Positions 46,669 to 54,939 of a stretch of DNA of 64,000 nt are shown here, piece by piece. How positions within the stretch are numbered: position 1 is the first letter of the stretch; each line of letters begins with the position of its first letter. The notes under the pieces are model-generated. The model was given only the letters and a program-made list of their open reading frames with translations. It searched no databases and was not told where the DNA came from. The stretch is from positions 1-64,000 of the forward strand of contig NZ_NOKT01000014.1 of the NCBI RefSeq assembly GCF_002237655.1. Direction: 5' to 3'. Source of the stretch: Streptomyces sp. XY006 (GTDB lineage: Bacteria > Actinomycetota > Actinomycetes > Streptomycetales > Streptomycetaceae). The translations under genes were made by a program, and so were the position numbers.

Positions 46669-48018
46669 TTGTTCAGAACTCGGGCGGCCTGCGCTGCCAT
46701 CGGTACGGCCGCCGCGCTCCTGCTGACCGGCGGGCCGGCGGCGTACGCGGCGGAGGGGGCGGAGGGTGCCGAGGGGCAGGCGCCGGACGTCCGCTACGCG
46801 AACAGCGTCTCGGGCGACCTCGGCACGCTGCAGATCGGCATCCGCTCCGACAGCGCCGTCACGGGCATCCGGGCCCACCTCGTCTCGGCGGCCACGCAGC
46901 AGGAGGTCGCCGTCGTCGAGTTCGACGCGTTCACCCTGGCCCACGGCACGGCGGACGACGGCGTGTGGCACACCAGGCAGCCGCTCGACCTGCCCGCCCT
47001 CGGCACCTACGACGTCCGTGTCGAGGCCACGGACGCCGACGGCGACCGCACCGTGGACAACTCCGCCGGCACGCTCGCGTACTACGTCGCGGCCGTGTTC
47101 GAGGACGTGCGCACCGACCGCACGGAGATCGACACGGACGGCCGCCAGGTGCGGGTCGACGGCACGCTGAAGGGACGCTGGCCCGGGAACCGCGAGGTCA
47201 AGCCGCTGGCGGACCACCGGGTGGACCTCGACGTGGACAACTGGACGGAGAACACCGTCCGCACCGACGCGCAGGGCCACTTCTCCGGCACGGTCACCGT
47301 GAACGACGCGGTCCCGGTCCAGGCGGTCTACCGGCACGACAACGCCAACCCGTACGTCCTCTACGGCGAGTCCTCACCGATCGGGATCGGCGTCCGGCAG
47401 GTCGCCACGCGCTGGACGATCGAGGCCCCGGCGGCGGCCCGGACGATCGACCTCGGCGAGGAGGTCACGATCACGGCGACGCTGGAGCGCGAGACGGCGC
47501 AGGGGTGGGTGCCGTTCGAGGGCCAGAGCGGCGGGGTGCTGTTCGAGCCCTCGGCCGGAGGGCAGTTCGCGAGCGTCGGTTACTTCACCACCGGGGCGGA
47601 CGGCAGGATCAGCTTCACCCACGCCCCCTGGGAGACCGGCACGTTCCGCGTGGCCTCCCACAGCGACGACCCGTTCATCGCGCCGGCCTCCAGGAACAGC
47701 GCGGAGATCAAGGTCCTGCGCGCCTCGGTCTTCACGTCCTTCTCGGCCACGCGGGCGCAGGGCGGCGGCGTGCGCGTCGAGGGCGCCATGGACTTCCCCG
47801 ACGGCTGGACGCCGGGCACCATCCCGGTGCACATCGAGTACTCCCGGGACGGCAGGCGCTGGACGGACCTGCGCACGGTGGAGGCTCAGTGGTCCGGTGA
47901 GGGGTACGCGTTCTCGGCGGACCTGCCGGACGCGGGGCGCGGCTCGTACCGGGCGCGCTTCGAGGAGACGGAGTCCTTCCGCGGCGCCACGTCGGCGGTG
48001 GTGCGGGTGGGGCGCTGA
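46669..48018 (+). CDS. Secreted beta-sandwich repeat protein
   Basis: A 449-aa protein. A signal peptide (FRTRAACAAIGTAAALLLTG, cleavage after AYA) precedes several Ig/bacterial cadherin-like beta domains: YDVRVEATDADGDRTVDNSA near 125, RVDLDVDNWTENTVRTDAQG near 185 and WTIEAPAAARTIDLGEEVTI near 245. No catalytic motif is evident. TTG 46669 follows GGGGGG. Its position divergent from the secreted FG-GAP operon suggests common surface or extracellular business. Confidence 0.72.
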   Translation: MFRTRAACAAIGTAAALLLTGGPAAYAAEGAEGAEGQAPDVRYANSVSGDLGTLQIGIRSDSAVTGIRAHLVSAATQQEVAVVEFDAFTLAHGTADDGVWHTRQPLDLPALGTYDVRVEATDADGDRTVDNSAGTLAYYVAAVFEDVRTDRTEIDTDGRQVRVDGTLKGRWPGNREVKPLADHRVDLDVDNWTENTVRTDAQGHFSGTVTVNDAVPVQAVYRHDNANPYVLYGESSPIGIGVRQVATRWTIEAPAAARTIDLGEEVTITATLERETAQGWVPFEGQSGGVLFEPSAGGQFASVGYFTTGADGRISFTHAPWETGTFRVASHSDDPFIAPASRNSAEIKVLRASVFTSFSATRAQGGGVRVEGAMDFPDGWTPGTIPVHIEYSRDGRRWTDLRTVEAQWSGEGYAFSADLPDAGRGSYRARFEETESFRGATSAVVRVGR

Positions 48019-48038
48019 GCGCGCCCGGCTGAGATCGT

Positions 48039-48374
48039 CTAGCCGTCCACGAAGCCCAGGGCCGTGTCCGGCCGGCACTGCGGGCAGGCCTTGACGCCCT
48101 CGGCGAGGGCCCGCCGGGCGTGATCGCGGTCGACGCCCCTGCTGCGCTGCCCGGCGTTCCAGCAGCCGCCGACGTGCACGTACACGGCCTCCTGACCGGA
48201 CAGTCCGCGCTCGATCAGCCAGTCGGGTGCGGGCGGCCGGGCCAGGAGGCCGTGCCGCCGCTCCGCCTGGCGGCGCTCCTCGTCCGCGATCCACCGACGG
48301 GTGCGTGCCAGGTCGCGCTCCTGCACGCGCTCCAGGAAACGGAGCAGCGCGAGCCGCGACTCTGGATCGTTCAT
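48039..48374 (-). CDS. DUF6233 family protein
   Basis: A 111-aa soluble protein: helical N-terminus (ALLRFLERVQERDLARTRRW), then PDWLIERGL, VYVHVGGCWNAGQRSRGVDR and the end ARRALAEGVKACPQCRPDTA followed by LGFVDG. Cys/His residues (HVGGC, CPQC) may bind zinc. DUF6233 is common in Streptomyces, often in multiple copies, with no known role. Confidence 0.82.
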   Translation of the reverse strand: MNDPESRLALLRFLERVQERDLARTRRWIADEERRQAERRHGLLARPPAPDWLIERGLSGQEAVYVHVGGCWNAGQRSRGVDRDHARRALAEGVKACPQCRPDTALGFVDG

Positions 48375-48556
48375 ACGTTCGATTCTAGGTTCAGGGCCAG
48401 AAGGACGGGAGGGCGAGCCCCTCCCCGCGCGACCCTGCCGCGAACGGCCCGCTGCCCTGCGGTTGTTGACCCGCCCGGGCCTCGGCATGATGGGTGCCGC
48501 TGCCCGCGTCGCGGGTCGGCGTTCCCCCTCGATCAGGACGGAAGCAGGACGGAAGC

Positions 48557-49210
48557 ATGCCGGGAGAGATCTCGCCCACCGGGAGGCAGTCCGGCCCCGG
48601 CTCCACGCCCGACCTGCGCGCCTCGCACGCCGACCGGGACCGGGTGGTGGACGTGCTGCGCATCGCGGCGGGGGACGGCCTGCTGACCGCGGACGAGCTG
48701 GACGAACGCCTGGAGACGGCCCTGTCGGCGCGCACCCTGAAGGAACTGGCGCCCCTGACCGCGGACCTCCCGCCGGCCCTGGCGGGGACCGGTGCGGCGG
48801 AGGCCAAGGACGTCGTCCGGATCGAGCAGGTGCACAGCGGCCCGGTCGTGCGCGCGGGGCGCTGGGTGGTGCCGCGGAGGCTGGAGCTCGCGGTGACGTT
48901 CTGCAAGGTGACGCTCGACTTCACGGAAGCGGTGATCACGCACGACACGCTGCGGATCGACCTGGCGATGACCGGAAAGACCCTGACCCTGATCACGAGA
49001 CCGGGCATCGTGATCGACACGGACGCCCTGCAACTGACACACAGCAGAATCAAGCACCGCCGGTCCCCGACGGCCCCCGATACGCCGGTGACCCTACGAG
49101 TGGAACTGACCGGCCAGAAAACCCACGGCCGCGTGGTGATCGGCCCCACGGGCGGGACACTCGGCCGGCGGCTGCTGGGGAGGGCGGGGTCTTCCTCCGC
49201 GGGGGCTTGA
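48557..49210 (+). CDS. DUF1707 SHOCT-like domain protein
   Basis: A 217-aa protein. The DUF1707 domain covers residues 19-72 (LRASHADRDRVVDVLRIAAG, then LLTADELDERLETALSARTL). The remainder is a beta-helical cell-wall-like region (VITHDTLRIDLAMTGKTLTL) similar to DUF2154/LiaF tails. Its cellular role is unknown; a membrane-stress link is only suggested by the fold. ATG 48557 has GGAAG upstream. Confidence 0.8.
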   Translation: MPGEISPTGRQSGPGSTPDLRASHADRDRVVDVLRIAAGDGLLTADELDERLETALSARTLKELAPLTADLPPALAGTGAAEAKDVVRIEQVHSGPVVRAGRWVVPRRLELAVTFCKVTLDFTEAVITHDTLRIDLAMTGKTLTLITRPGIVIDTDALQLTHSRIKHRRSPTAPDTPVTLRVELTGQKTHGRVVIGPTGGTLGRRLLGRAGSSSAGA

Positions 49211-49244
49211 CGGCCCCTCTACGTGGCGCTGGGCGACACGACCG

Positions 49245-50024
49245 TCACTCCGGCCCGAACTCGTACTGCAACTCGTAGAGATGCCCCGCCTTCACCATCG
49301 ACGTCGCCTCGACCGGGCGTCCGTCCGCCGCGTGGACGACCCGCAAGGTGCACAGGACCGGCAGGCTCCCCGGGAGGCGCAGGGCCTCGAACTGTTCCTG
49401 GGTGGGGACTCGGGCCGAGACGCGGTCCACGCAGCGGTGGGGCTCGTGGCCCAGGTGCCTGAGCAGCGTGGCGGTTCCGCCCTTGATGCGGTGGGGTTCC
49501 ATCAGTGGCGTGCCGTCGGCGATGTCCCGCGGGTAGTAGGACTTCACGAGCTCCGCCGGTTCGTCGTCGATCAGGAGCAGCTGGCTGCGCAGGACGGCCG
49601 TCTCGCCGTCCTGAAGCCCCAGAGCCGTGCGGATGTCAGCGGGCGGAACCGTCTCCGTCACACCGAGGAGAGTGATGCGGGCGTCCGTGCCCTGCTCGGC
49701 CGCCTCGGCCAGCCAGGGACTGGGCTCGCCCGGCGCTGCCGGAGTGAGGGACCCGGCAGGGCGTATCGTCCGCTGCCTGTGCTCGCGGACCGTGACCGCC
49801 GCGCCTGCCCGTCCCACCACCAGGCGCTCCTCCTTGAGGAGTTGCAGTGCCTTCTGAACGGTGGCGTTCGAGGCGTCGAAGCGACTTCTGAGCTGTGCGG
49901 TCGAGGGCAGGTTCGCACCCGGCGGCAGTTCGCCGGTCATGATGTCGTCGCGCAGGTCGGCCGCGATCCGTTCGTGCAGTGAGCGGCGGTCGTGGGCTTG
50001 CGGTTCTGCCTTGGGCACGGTCAT
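49245..50024 (-). CDS. GntR/HutC-family regulator
   Basis: A 259-aa protein: winged helix-turn-helix at residues 15-85 (LHERIAADLRDDIMTGELPP, NLPSTAQLRSRFDASNATVQ) and a UTRA domain at about 110-255 ending ATSMVKAGHLYELQYEFG. Its ATG overlaps the stop of the upstream UTRA-only gene (ATGA), so both are made together. The effector is unknown. Ends 35 bases from the DUF1707 gene on the other strand. Confidence 0.88.
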   Translation of the reverse strand: MTVPKAEPQAHDRRSLHERIAADLRDDIMTGELPPGANLPSTAQLRSRFDASNATVQKALQLLKEERLVVGRAGAAVTVREHRQRTIRPAGSLTPAAPGEPSPWLAEAAEQGTDARITLLGVTETVPPADIRTALGLQDGETAVLRSQLLLIDDEPAELVKSYYPRDIADGTPLMEPHRIKGGTATLLRHLGHEPHRCVDRVSARVPTQEQFEALRLPGSLPVLCTLRVVHAADGRPVEATSMVKAGHLYELQYEFGPE

Positions 50025-50563
50025 CCGATTCTGATCTCGTAGCGCAGCTGCTGGCGCCGGGCGGGCATCACCATACGGTCGACCTGGATCGGGCGGTCGT
50101 CACGGTCCAGGGTGAGCCTGGTGAGGCGTAGGACCGGCTCGGTCGGTGTGAGCCGCAGGGCCTCTCGCTCGGCCTCGTCGGGCAGGTCGGCCGTCACGTC
50201 CTCCCTGACCAGCGTGCCGACGTGCCCCAGCTCCGCCAGCAAGGTGACGGCTCCGCCGCGAATCTTCGCCGTTCCGGCCAGCGGCGTCCCACGGGCGATG
50301 GCGGTGGGGTAGTAGGTGTCGGTCAGTTCGTTCGGTTCGTCGTCGAGGAGGATCAGGCGGCGCCGTACGACGACCTGGTCTCCGTCCGGCAAGCCGAGTA
50401 GTCGCGCGACCTCGGGTGGTGCGGGGACCTCGCCGGCGTGGACGATGCGCTGCGAGCCACGTCGGCCCTGGGCGGCTGCGTCGGCGCTCCACGCGTCGCT
50501 CTGTCCGCGTTCGCGCGGCGCCAGATACGGCATCGACGTGCTGACCCACTTGCTCGCATCCAC
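50021..50563 (-). CDS. UTRA-domain protein without DNA-binding domain
   Basis: A 180-aa protein starting DASKWVSTSMPYLAPRERGQ, then a full UTRA domain (QRIVHAGEVPAPPEVARLLG to QVDRMVMPARRQQLRYEIRI). No helix-turn-helix precedes it: GTG 50563 has a perfect GGAGGAACT site, and the frame upstream is not protein-like. It looks like a ligand-binding partner or anti-regulator of the coupled GntR protein. Related N-termini are common in Streptomyces, so the lack of the HTH is not a sequencing artefact. Confidence 0.82.
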   Translation of the reverse strand: MDASKWVSTSMPYLAPRERGQSDAWSADAAAQGRRGSQRIVHAGEVPAPPEVARLLGLPDGDQVVVRRRLILLDDEPNELTDTYYPTAIARGTPLAGTAKIRGGAVTLLAELGHVGTLVREDVTADLPDEAEREALRLTPTEPVLRLTRLTLDRDDRPIQVDRMVMPARRQQLRYEIRIG

Positions 50564-50692
50564 AGTTCCTCCGACCCCGGCGCCCACTCCGACCTTGCCG
50601 CTTTACACGGTAAGCCGCTTGGTGGCCATGGGTTCCCGGACGGCCGCTTCGGCCTTCTTGCTGCATTTCGCGAATAGCAGTAAGGTCGAGCT

Positions 50693-50899
50693 ATGGCTGA
50701 CTTCCTGCGCCGTCGCTTCGCCTGGCCGAGGCTCACGGCTCGTTCCTGGCCGGCGGGCCGAATCCCGTTACGCGGCTCGCCGACTGCGGCCTGCACCCGG
50801 GATGTGCCTCTGCCTGCCCACCGCAGCCCGTACCGCTCGGACGACCCCATCGACGGTGCCTCGACCGTCGCCGTACGTCCGTACGTCGGGGCCTGCTGA
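50693..50899 (+). CDS. Hypothetical small basic protein
   Basis: A 68-aa basic protein (ADFLRRRFAWPRLTARSWPA, then TAACTRDVPLPAHRSPYRSD). No domain recognised. It starts opposite the UTRA gene; TTACACGGTAA at 50603-50613 in the gap could be a GntR operator. The TGA overlaps the next ATG, and a rare TTA codon lies at 50768, both arguing that it is a genuine, perhaps bldA-linked, gene. Confidence 0.5.
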   Translation: MADFLRRRFAWPRLTARSWPAGRIPLRGSPTAACTRDVPLPAHRSPYRSDDPIDGASTVAVRPYVGAC

Positions 50900-51189
50900 T
50901 GGACGCCACTCCGCGCCGTACGCTCCGGCTCCTTCCCTGGACCGGTGAGGGAGCCAAGCCGTGCTTCCTGATCACCGATGACGGTGGAGGGCGTGTCTCC
51001 CGGATGGCCGACATCGCCGAGGCCGTTCGGCTCGACATGGCCGCCCGGCTCCTCGCCCACGCCGACGATCTGCTCTCCGACGCCACCGAGGGTCAGCTGC
51101 GGTATCTCGCCGAGCGGCTCACCGAGGCCCTGCGGGACGTTCTGCGCGTCGCGGAGAGCCGGGGGCGGAGGAGCGTGGAGGAGGCGTGA
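50899..51189 (+). CDS. Hypothetical protein
   Basis: A 96-aa protein: a beta start (RRTLRLLPWTGEGAKPCFLI), a DDGGGRVSRMADIAEAVR segment and a C-terminal helix bundle (ARLLAHADDLLSDATEGQL). No family named. ATG 50899 overlaps the stop of the preceding gene (TGATG), so it is translationally coupled to it. Likely a regulatory or structural small protein; unknown. Confidence 0.65.
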   Translation: MDATPRRTLRLLPWTGEGAKPCFLITDDGGGRVSRMADIAEAVRLDMAARLLAHADDLLSDATEGQLRYLAERLTEALRDVLRVAESRGRRSVEEA

Positions 51190-51266
51190 GGAGCAATGCC
51201 GACGCCCCCCGGCCGATGACTCGGGCAGGGGGCGTCAGGGTCAGTGGAACCAACCGGCCGGGGTGG

Positions 51267-53591
51267 CTACTTCACCGGCTCCGGTTCCGGGGCGTTCTCC
51301 GAGTCCGCCGTGCCCGCCGGCGGTTCGCCGTCGTCGCCGTCGGTGTCGTCGTCGGTCTCCGCCGGGACCGGGGTCTTGACCGAGTCCAGCAGGAGCTGGG
51401 CGACGTCCACGACCGTGATGGACTCCTTCGCCTTGCCCTCGTTCTTCTTGCCGTTCACGGAGTCCGTGAGCATGACCAGGCAGAACGGGCAGGCCGTCGA
51501 GACGATGTCGGGGTTGACCGACAGGGCCTCGTCCACACGCTCGTTGTTGATGCGCTTGCCGATGCGCTCTTCCATCCACATCCGCGCGCCACCCGCGCCA
51601 CAGCAGAAGCCCCGCTCCTTGTGGCGGTGCATCTCCTCGTTGCGGACGCCCGGGACGGCCGCGATGATCTCGCGCGGGGGCGTGTAGATCTTGTTGTGGC
51701 GGCCCAGGTAGCACGGGTCGTGGTACGTGATGATGCCCTCGACCGGCGTCACCGGGATCAGCTTGCCCTCGTCGACGAGGTGCTGCAGCAGCTGCGTGTG
51801 GTGGATGACCTCGTAGTCGCCGCCGAGCTGCGGGTACTCGTTGCCGAGCGTGTTGAGGCAGTGCGGGCAGGTCGCGACGATCTTCTTGGCCGACTTCGGC
51901 TTCGCCGACTCCGGCGTCACCTTGCCGTCCTCGTCCATCTCCTCGCCGAACGCCATGTTCAGCGCCATGACGTTCTCCATGCCGAGCTCCTGGAACAGGG
52001 GCTCGTTGCCGAGGCGGCGGGCGGAGTCACCGGTGCACTTCTCGTCGCCGCCCATGATCGCGAACTTGACGCCCGCGATGTGCAGCAGCTCCGCGAAGGC
52101 CTTGGTGGTCTTCTTCGCGCGGTCCTCCAGGGCGCCGGCGCAGCCGACCCAGTAGAGGTACTCGACCTCGGACAGGTCCTCGATGTCCTTGCCGACGACC
52201 GGGACCTCGAAGTCGACCTCCTTGAGCCACTCCAGGCGCTGCTTCTTCGCCAGGCCCCAGGGGTTGCCCTTCTTCTCCAGGTTCTTGAGCATCGTGCCCG
52301 CCTCGGACGGGAACGCGGACTCGATCATCACCTGGTAGCGGCGCATGTCGACGATGTGGTCGACGTGCTCGATGTCCACCGGGCACTGCTCGACACAGGC
52401 GCCGCACGTGGTGCAGGACCACAGGACGTCCGGGTCGATGACGCCGTTCTCCTCCAGCGTGCCGACCAGGGGGCGCTCGGCCTCCGCCAGGGCGGCGGCG
52501 GGCACACCCGCCAGCTGCTCCTCGGACGCCTTCTCCTCGCCCTCCATCGTCTTGCCGCCGCCGGCCAGCAGGTACGGCGCCTTGGCGTGCGCGTGGTCGC
52601 GCAGCGACATGATCAGCAGCTTGGGGGAGAGGGGCTTGCCCGTGTTCCAGGCGGGGCACTGCGACTGGCAGCGGCCGCACTCGGTGCAGGTGGAGAAGTC
52701 CAGCAGGCCCTTCCAGGAGAACTGCTCGACCTGGGAGACGCCGAAGACGTCGTCGTCGCCCGGGTCGGTGAAGTCGATCGGCTTGCCGCCGGACGTCATC
52801 GGCTGCAGGGCGCCCAGCGCCGTGCCGCCGCTCGCCTCGCGCTTGAACCAGATGTTCGGGAACGCCAGGAAGCGGTGCCAGGCCACGCCCATGTTGGTGT
52901 TGAGCGACACCACGATCATCCAGATGAACGAGGTGCTGATCTTGATCATGGCGACCAGGTAGACCAGGTTCTGCAGCGCCGTGACCGACAGGCCCTTGAA
53001 GGCCAGGACCAGCGGGTACGAGGCGAAGTAGGAGGCCTCGTAGTGGTCGACGTGGTGCAGCGCGCCCTCCAGGCCGCGGAGCACGTAGATCGCCAGGCCG
53101 ATGGTGAGGATGACGTACTCGACGAAGTAGGCCTGGCCGGCCTTGGAGCCCGCGAAGCGGGACTTGCGGCCGGGCCGGTTCGGCAGGTTCGCCAGGCGGA
53201 TCGCGATGAGCACCGCGATGCCCAGGACCGTCATCACGCCGATGAACTCGATGTACAGCTCGAACGGCAGGAACGTGCCGATGACCGGCAGCACCCAGTC
53301 GGCCTGGAACAGCTGGCCGAAGGCCTGGGCCAGGGTCGGCGGCAGCGTCAGGAAGCCGACCGCGACGAACCAGTGGGCGATGCCGACGATGCCCCACCGG
53401 TTCATGCGCGTATGGCCGAGGAACTCCTTCACCAGGGTCACGCTGCGCTGGTAGGGGTTGTCGGTCCGGGTACCGGCGGGCACGGGCTGGCCCAGCTTGA
53501 AGTACCGGACGAACTGGCCGATCGCGCGTGCGAGCAGCGCGACGCCGACCACGGTCAGTACCAGCGACACGATGATCGCGGCGAGTTGCAT
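51267..53591 (-). CDS. Fe-S membrane oxidoreductase (HdrD/GlpC-like)
   Basis: A 774-aa fused protein. Residues 1-240 form five or six membrane helices (cytochrome b/NarI-like). Two 4Fe-4S motifs follow, CTECGRCQSQCP near 295 and CTTCGACVEQCP near 393. Two CCG domains come next, with CCGAGG near 664 and HDPCYLGRHNKIYTP before it, which hold a further cluster of the heterodisulphide-reductase type. It should pass electrons between quinone and a soluble partner; the partner is unknown. A Pro/Glu-rich disordered tail ends the chain. Confidence 0.9.
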   Translation of the reverse strand: MQLAAIIVSLVLTVVGVALLARAIGQFVRYFKLGQPVPAGTRTDNPYQRSVTLVKEFLGHTRMNRWGIVGIAHWFVAVGFLTLPPTLAQAFGQLFQADWVLPVIGTFLPFELYIEFIGVMTVLGIAVLIAIRLANLPNRPGRKSRFAGSKAGQAYFVEYVILTIGLAIYVLRGLEGALHHVDHYEASYFASYPLVLAFKGLSVTALQNLVYLVAMIKISTSFIWMIVVSLNTNMGVAWHRFLAFPNIWFKREASGGTALGALQPMTSGGKPIDFTDPGDDDVFGVSQVEQFSWKGLLDFSTCTECGRCQSQCPAWNTGKPLSPKLLIMSLRDHAHAKAPYLLAGGGKTMEGEEKASEEQLAGVPAAALAEAERPLVGTLEENGVIDPDVLWSCTTCGACVEQCPVDIEHVDHIVDMRRYQVMIESAFPSEAGTMLKNLEKKGNPWGLAKKQRLEWLKEVDFEVPVVGKDIEDLSEVEYLYWVGCAGALEDRAKKTTKAFAELLHIAGVKFAIMGGDEKCTGDSARRLGNEPLFQELGMENVMALNMAFGEEMDEDGKVTPESAKPKSAKKIVATCPHCLNTLGNEYPQLGGDYEVIHHTQLLQHLVDEGKLIPVTPVEGIITYHDPCYLGRHNKIYTPPREIIAAVPGVRNEEMHRHKERGFCCGAGGARMWMEERIGKRINNERVDEALSVNPDIVSTACPFCLVMLTDSVNGKKNEGKAKESITVVDVAQLLLDSVKTPVPAETDDDTDGDDGEPPAGTADSENAPEPEPVK

Positions 53592-53834
53592 GGGGGCTCC
53601 TCGGGCCTGCGAGGGGTTTCGTCGGGGTGACCTGTCGTTTCCGAGGGTTCCCCGAAATTACTAAGCGGTAACTTATGCGGTCCGTCTGAGACTACCCCTA
53701 TCTTCCGCCGCACTGTAGCCGGGTGGGCAGTGATCTGAATCGCTGAGGGTTGCCTCAGAAGCGCCGCGGAATCCGGCCGCGATCCCGTCGTGTTATTCGT
53801 ACCGAATTGTCATAGTGACGCCTAACTTATATCC

Positions 53835-54845
53835 GTGCTCTACGGGATCGCTGCCGCCGCCACCGCCCTCCTCCTCACCGCCCTGCTCGCGGCCGCCCTG
53901 CGGACCCCCGCCCTGCGGCTGCGGCTGGTCGAGCGGCGGCGGCAGCGGGAGGTGCCGCTGTCCGGCGGAGTGGCCGTCGTGGTCGTCACCGGGGCGGTGG
54001 TCGTCGTCAAGGACTGGGGGACGGCCGGGAGCGGGACCGGCGGGCTGCTCGTCGCCGGCGGTGTCGTGGCCCTGCTCGGGCTGGCCGACGACGTGTGGCG
54101 GCTGCGGCGGCGGGTGCTGGCCGCCGGCACGGCCGTGGCCGCCGCGTGCGTCGTGCCGTACGGGGAGACGGGTGTGGTGCCCGGGCTGCTCGCCGTCGCC
54201 TGGGCCGTGGGGGTGACCTTCGCCTTCCGAGGGCTGGACCACGCCGACGGGCTCGCCGGGACGGCCGGGGTGGTCGGCGCCTTCGGGGTGGCGGCCTGCG
54301 CGGCGGTCGACGTCCTGGACGGGGTCGCCGGGCTGATGAGCGTGCTGGCCGCGGCGCTGACCGGCTTCCTGCTGCACAACTGGCATCCCGCGCGCGTGGG
54401 TCTGGGCAGTTGCGGGTCCATGACCGCCGGGTTCGTGATCGCGCTCGGGCTGGTGCACGTCCGGGCCGGGTTCGGGCTCGCGGAGAGCGCGGGGGTGCTC
54501 TTCGCGCTGACGGCCCTGGCGGGCGCCGACGCCGTGCTCGTGCTGCTGACGCGGCGGCTGGGCGGGCGGCCCGTCCTGCGCAGCGGCCCCGACCATCTCG
54601 CGCACCGGCTGCGCCGGCTCGGTCCGACCGTGCCGGGCGTCACCCTGCTGCTGGGCCTCGCGGCGTTGTCCGGCGCGGTCGTCGGGGTACTCGCGCACGC
54701 CGAACGGGTCGGGAGCGACGCCCTGTGGTGGGTGGCGGGCGGGGCGGTGGTGGTGGTGTTGTCCCTCTCCCGTGTCCCTGTGTACACCGCTCGACGCTCA
54801 GTATCGCCGCAGGTCAGAGCGCCGTTGCGTGTAAGGAACGGATAA
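53835..54845 (+). CDS. GT4/WecA-like polyprenyl-phosphate transferase homologue with altered motif
   Basis: A 336-aa protein with ten membrane helices. The GT4 motifs are present in order: PLSGGVAV near 42, GLADDVWRLRR near 85, DHADGLAG (DG motif) near 136, HNWHPARVGLGSCGS near 182 and the cytoplasmic DHLAHRLRRLG near 255. Canonical members have GD at the GS site (FxGDxGS); the Asp is Ser here, so catalysis is doubtful. GTG 53835 has no ribosome site; TAACTTAT just upstream suggests a leaderless mRNA. It lies 95 bases before dnaK but should be separately transcribed. Confidence 0.7.
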   Translation: MLYGIAAAATALLLTALLAAALRTPALRLRLVERRRQREVPLSGGVAVVVVTGAVVVVKDWGTAGSGTGGLLVAGGVVALLGLADDVWRLRRRVLAAGTAVAAACVVPYGETGVVPGLLAVAWAVGVTFAFRGLDHADGLAGTAGVVGAFGVAACAAVDVLDGVAGLMSVLAAALTGFLLHNWHPARVGLGSCGSMTAGFVIALGLVHVRAGFGLAESAGVLFALTALAGADAVLVLLTRRLGGRPVLRSGPDHLAHRLRRLGPTVPGVTLLLGLAALSGAVVGVLAHAERVGSDALWWVAGGAVVVVLSLSRVPVYTARRSVSPQVRAPLRVRNG

Positions 54846-54847
54846 GA

Positions 54848-54868
54848 CTTGAGCCCGGTCGACTCAGC
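54848..54868 (+). promoter_or_regulatory. HAIR operator (imperfect)
   Basis: CTTGAG, 9 bases, ACTCAG: variant of the HspR-associated inverted repeat CTTGAGT-N7-ACTCAAG. Confidence 0.7.
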
Positions 54869-54899
54869 TCTGTTGACCGGTGGGGAGCCGTCGTGCACA

Positions 54900-54920
54900 C
54901 TTGAGTCCGTTGCACTCAAG
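54900..54920 (+). promoter_or_regulatory. HAIR operator (perfect)
   Basis: CTTGAGT-N7-ACTCAAG exactly, 20 bases before the dnaK start. HspR with DnaK as co-repressor binds here in Streptomyces. Confidence 0.95.
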
Positions 54921-54939
54921 TCAGCTGGAGGAACCAACC

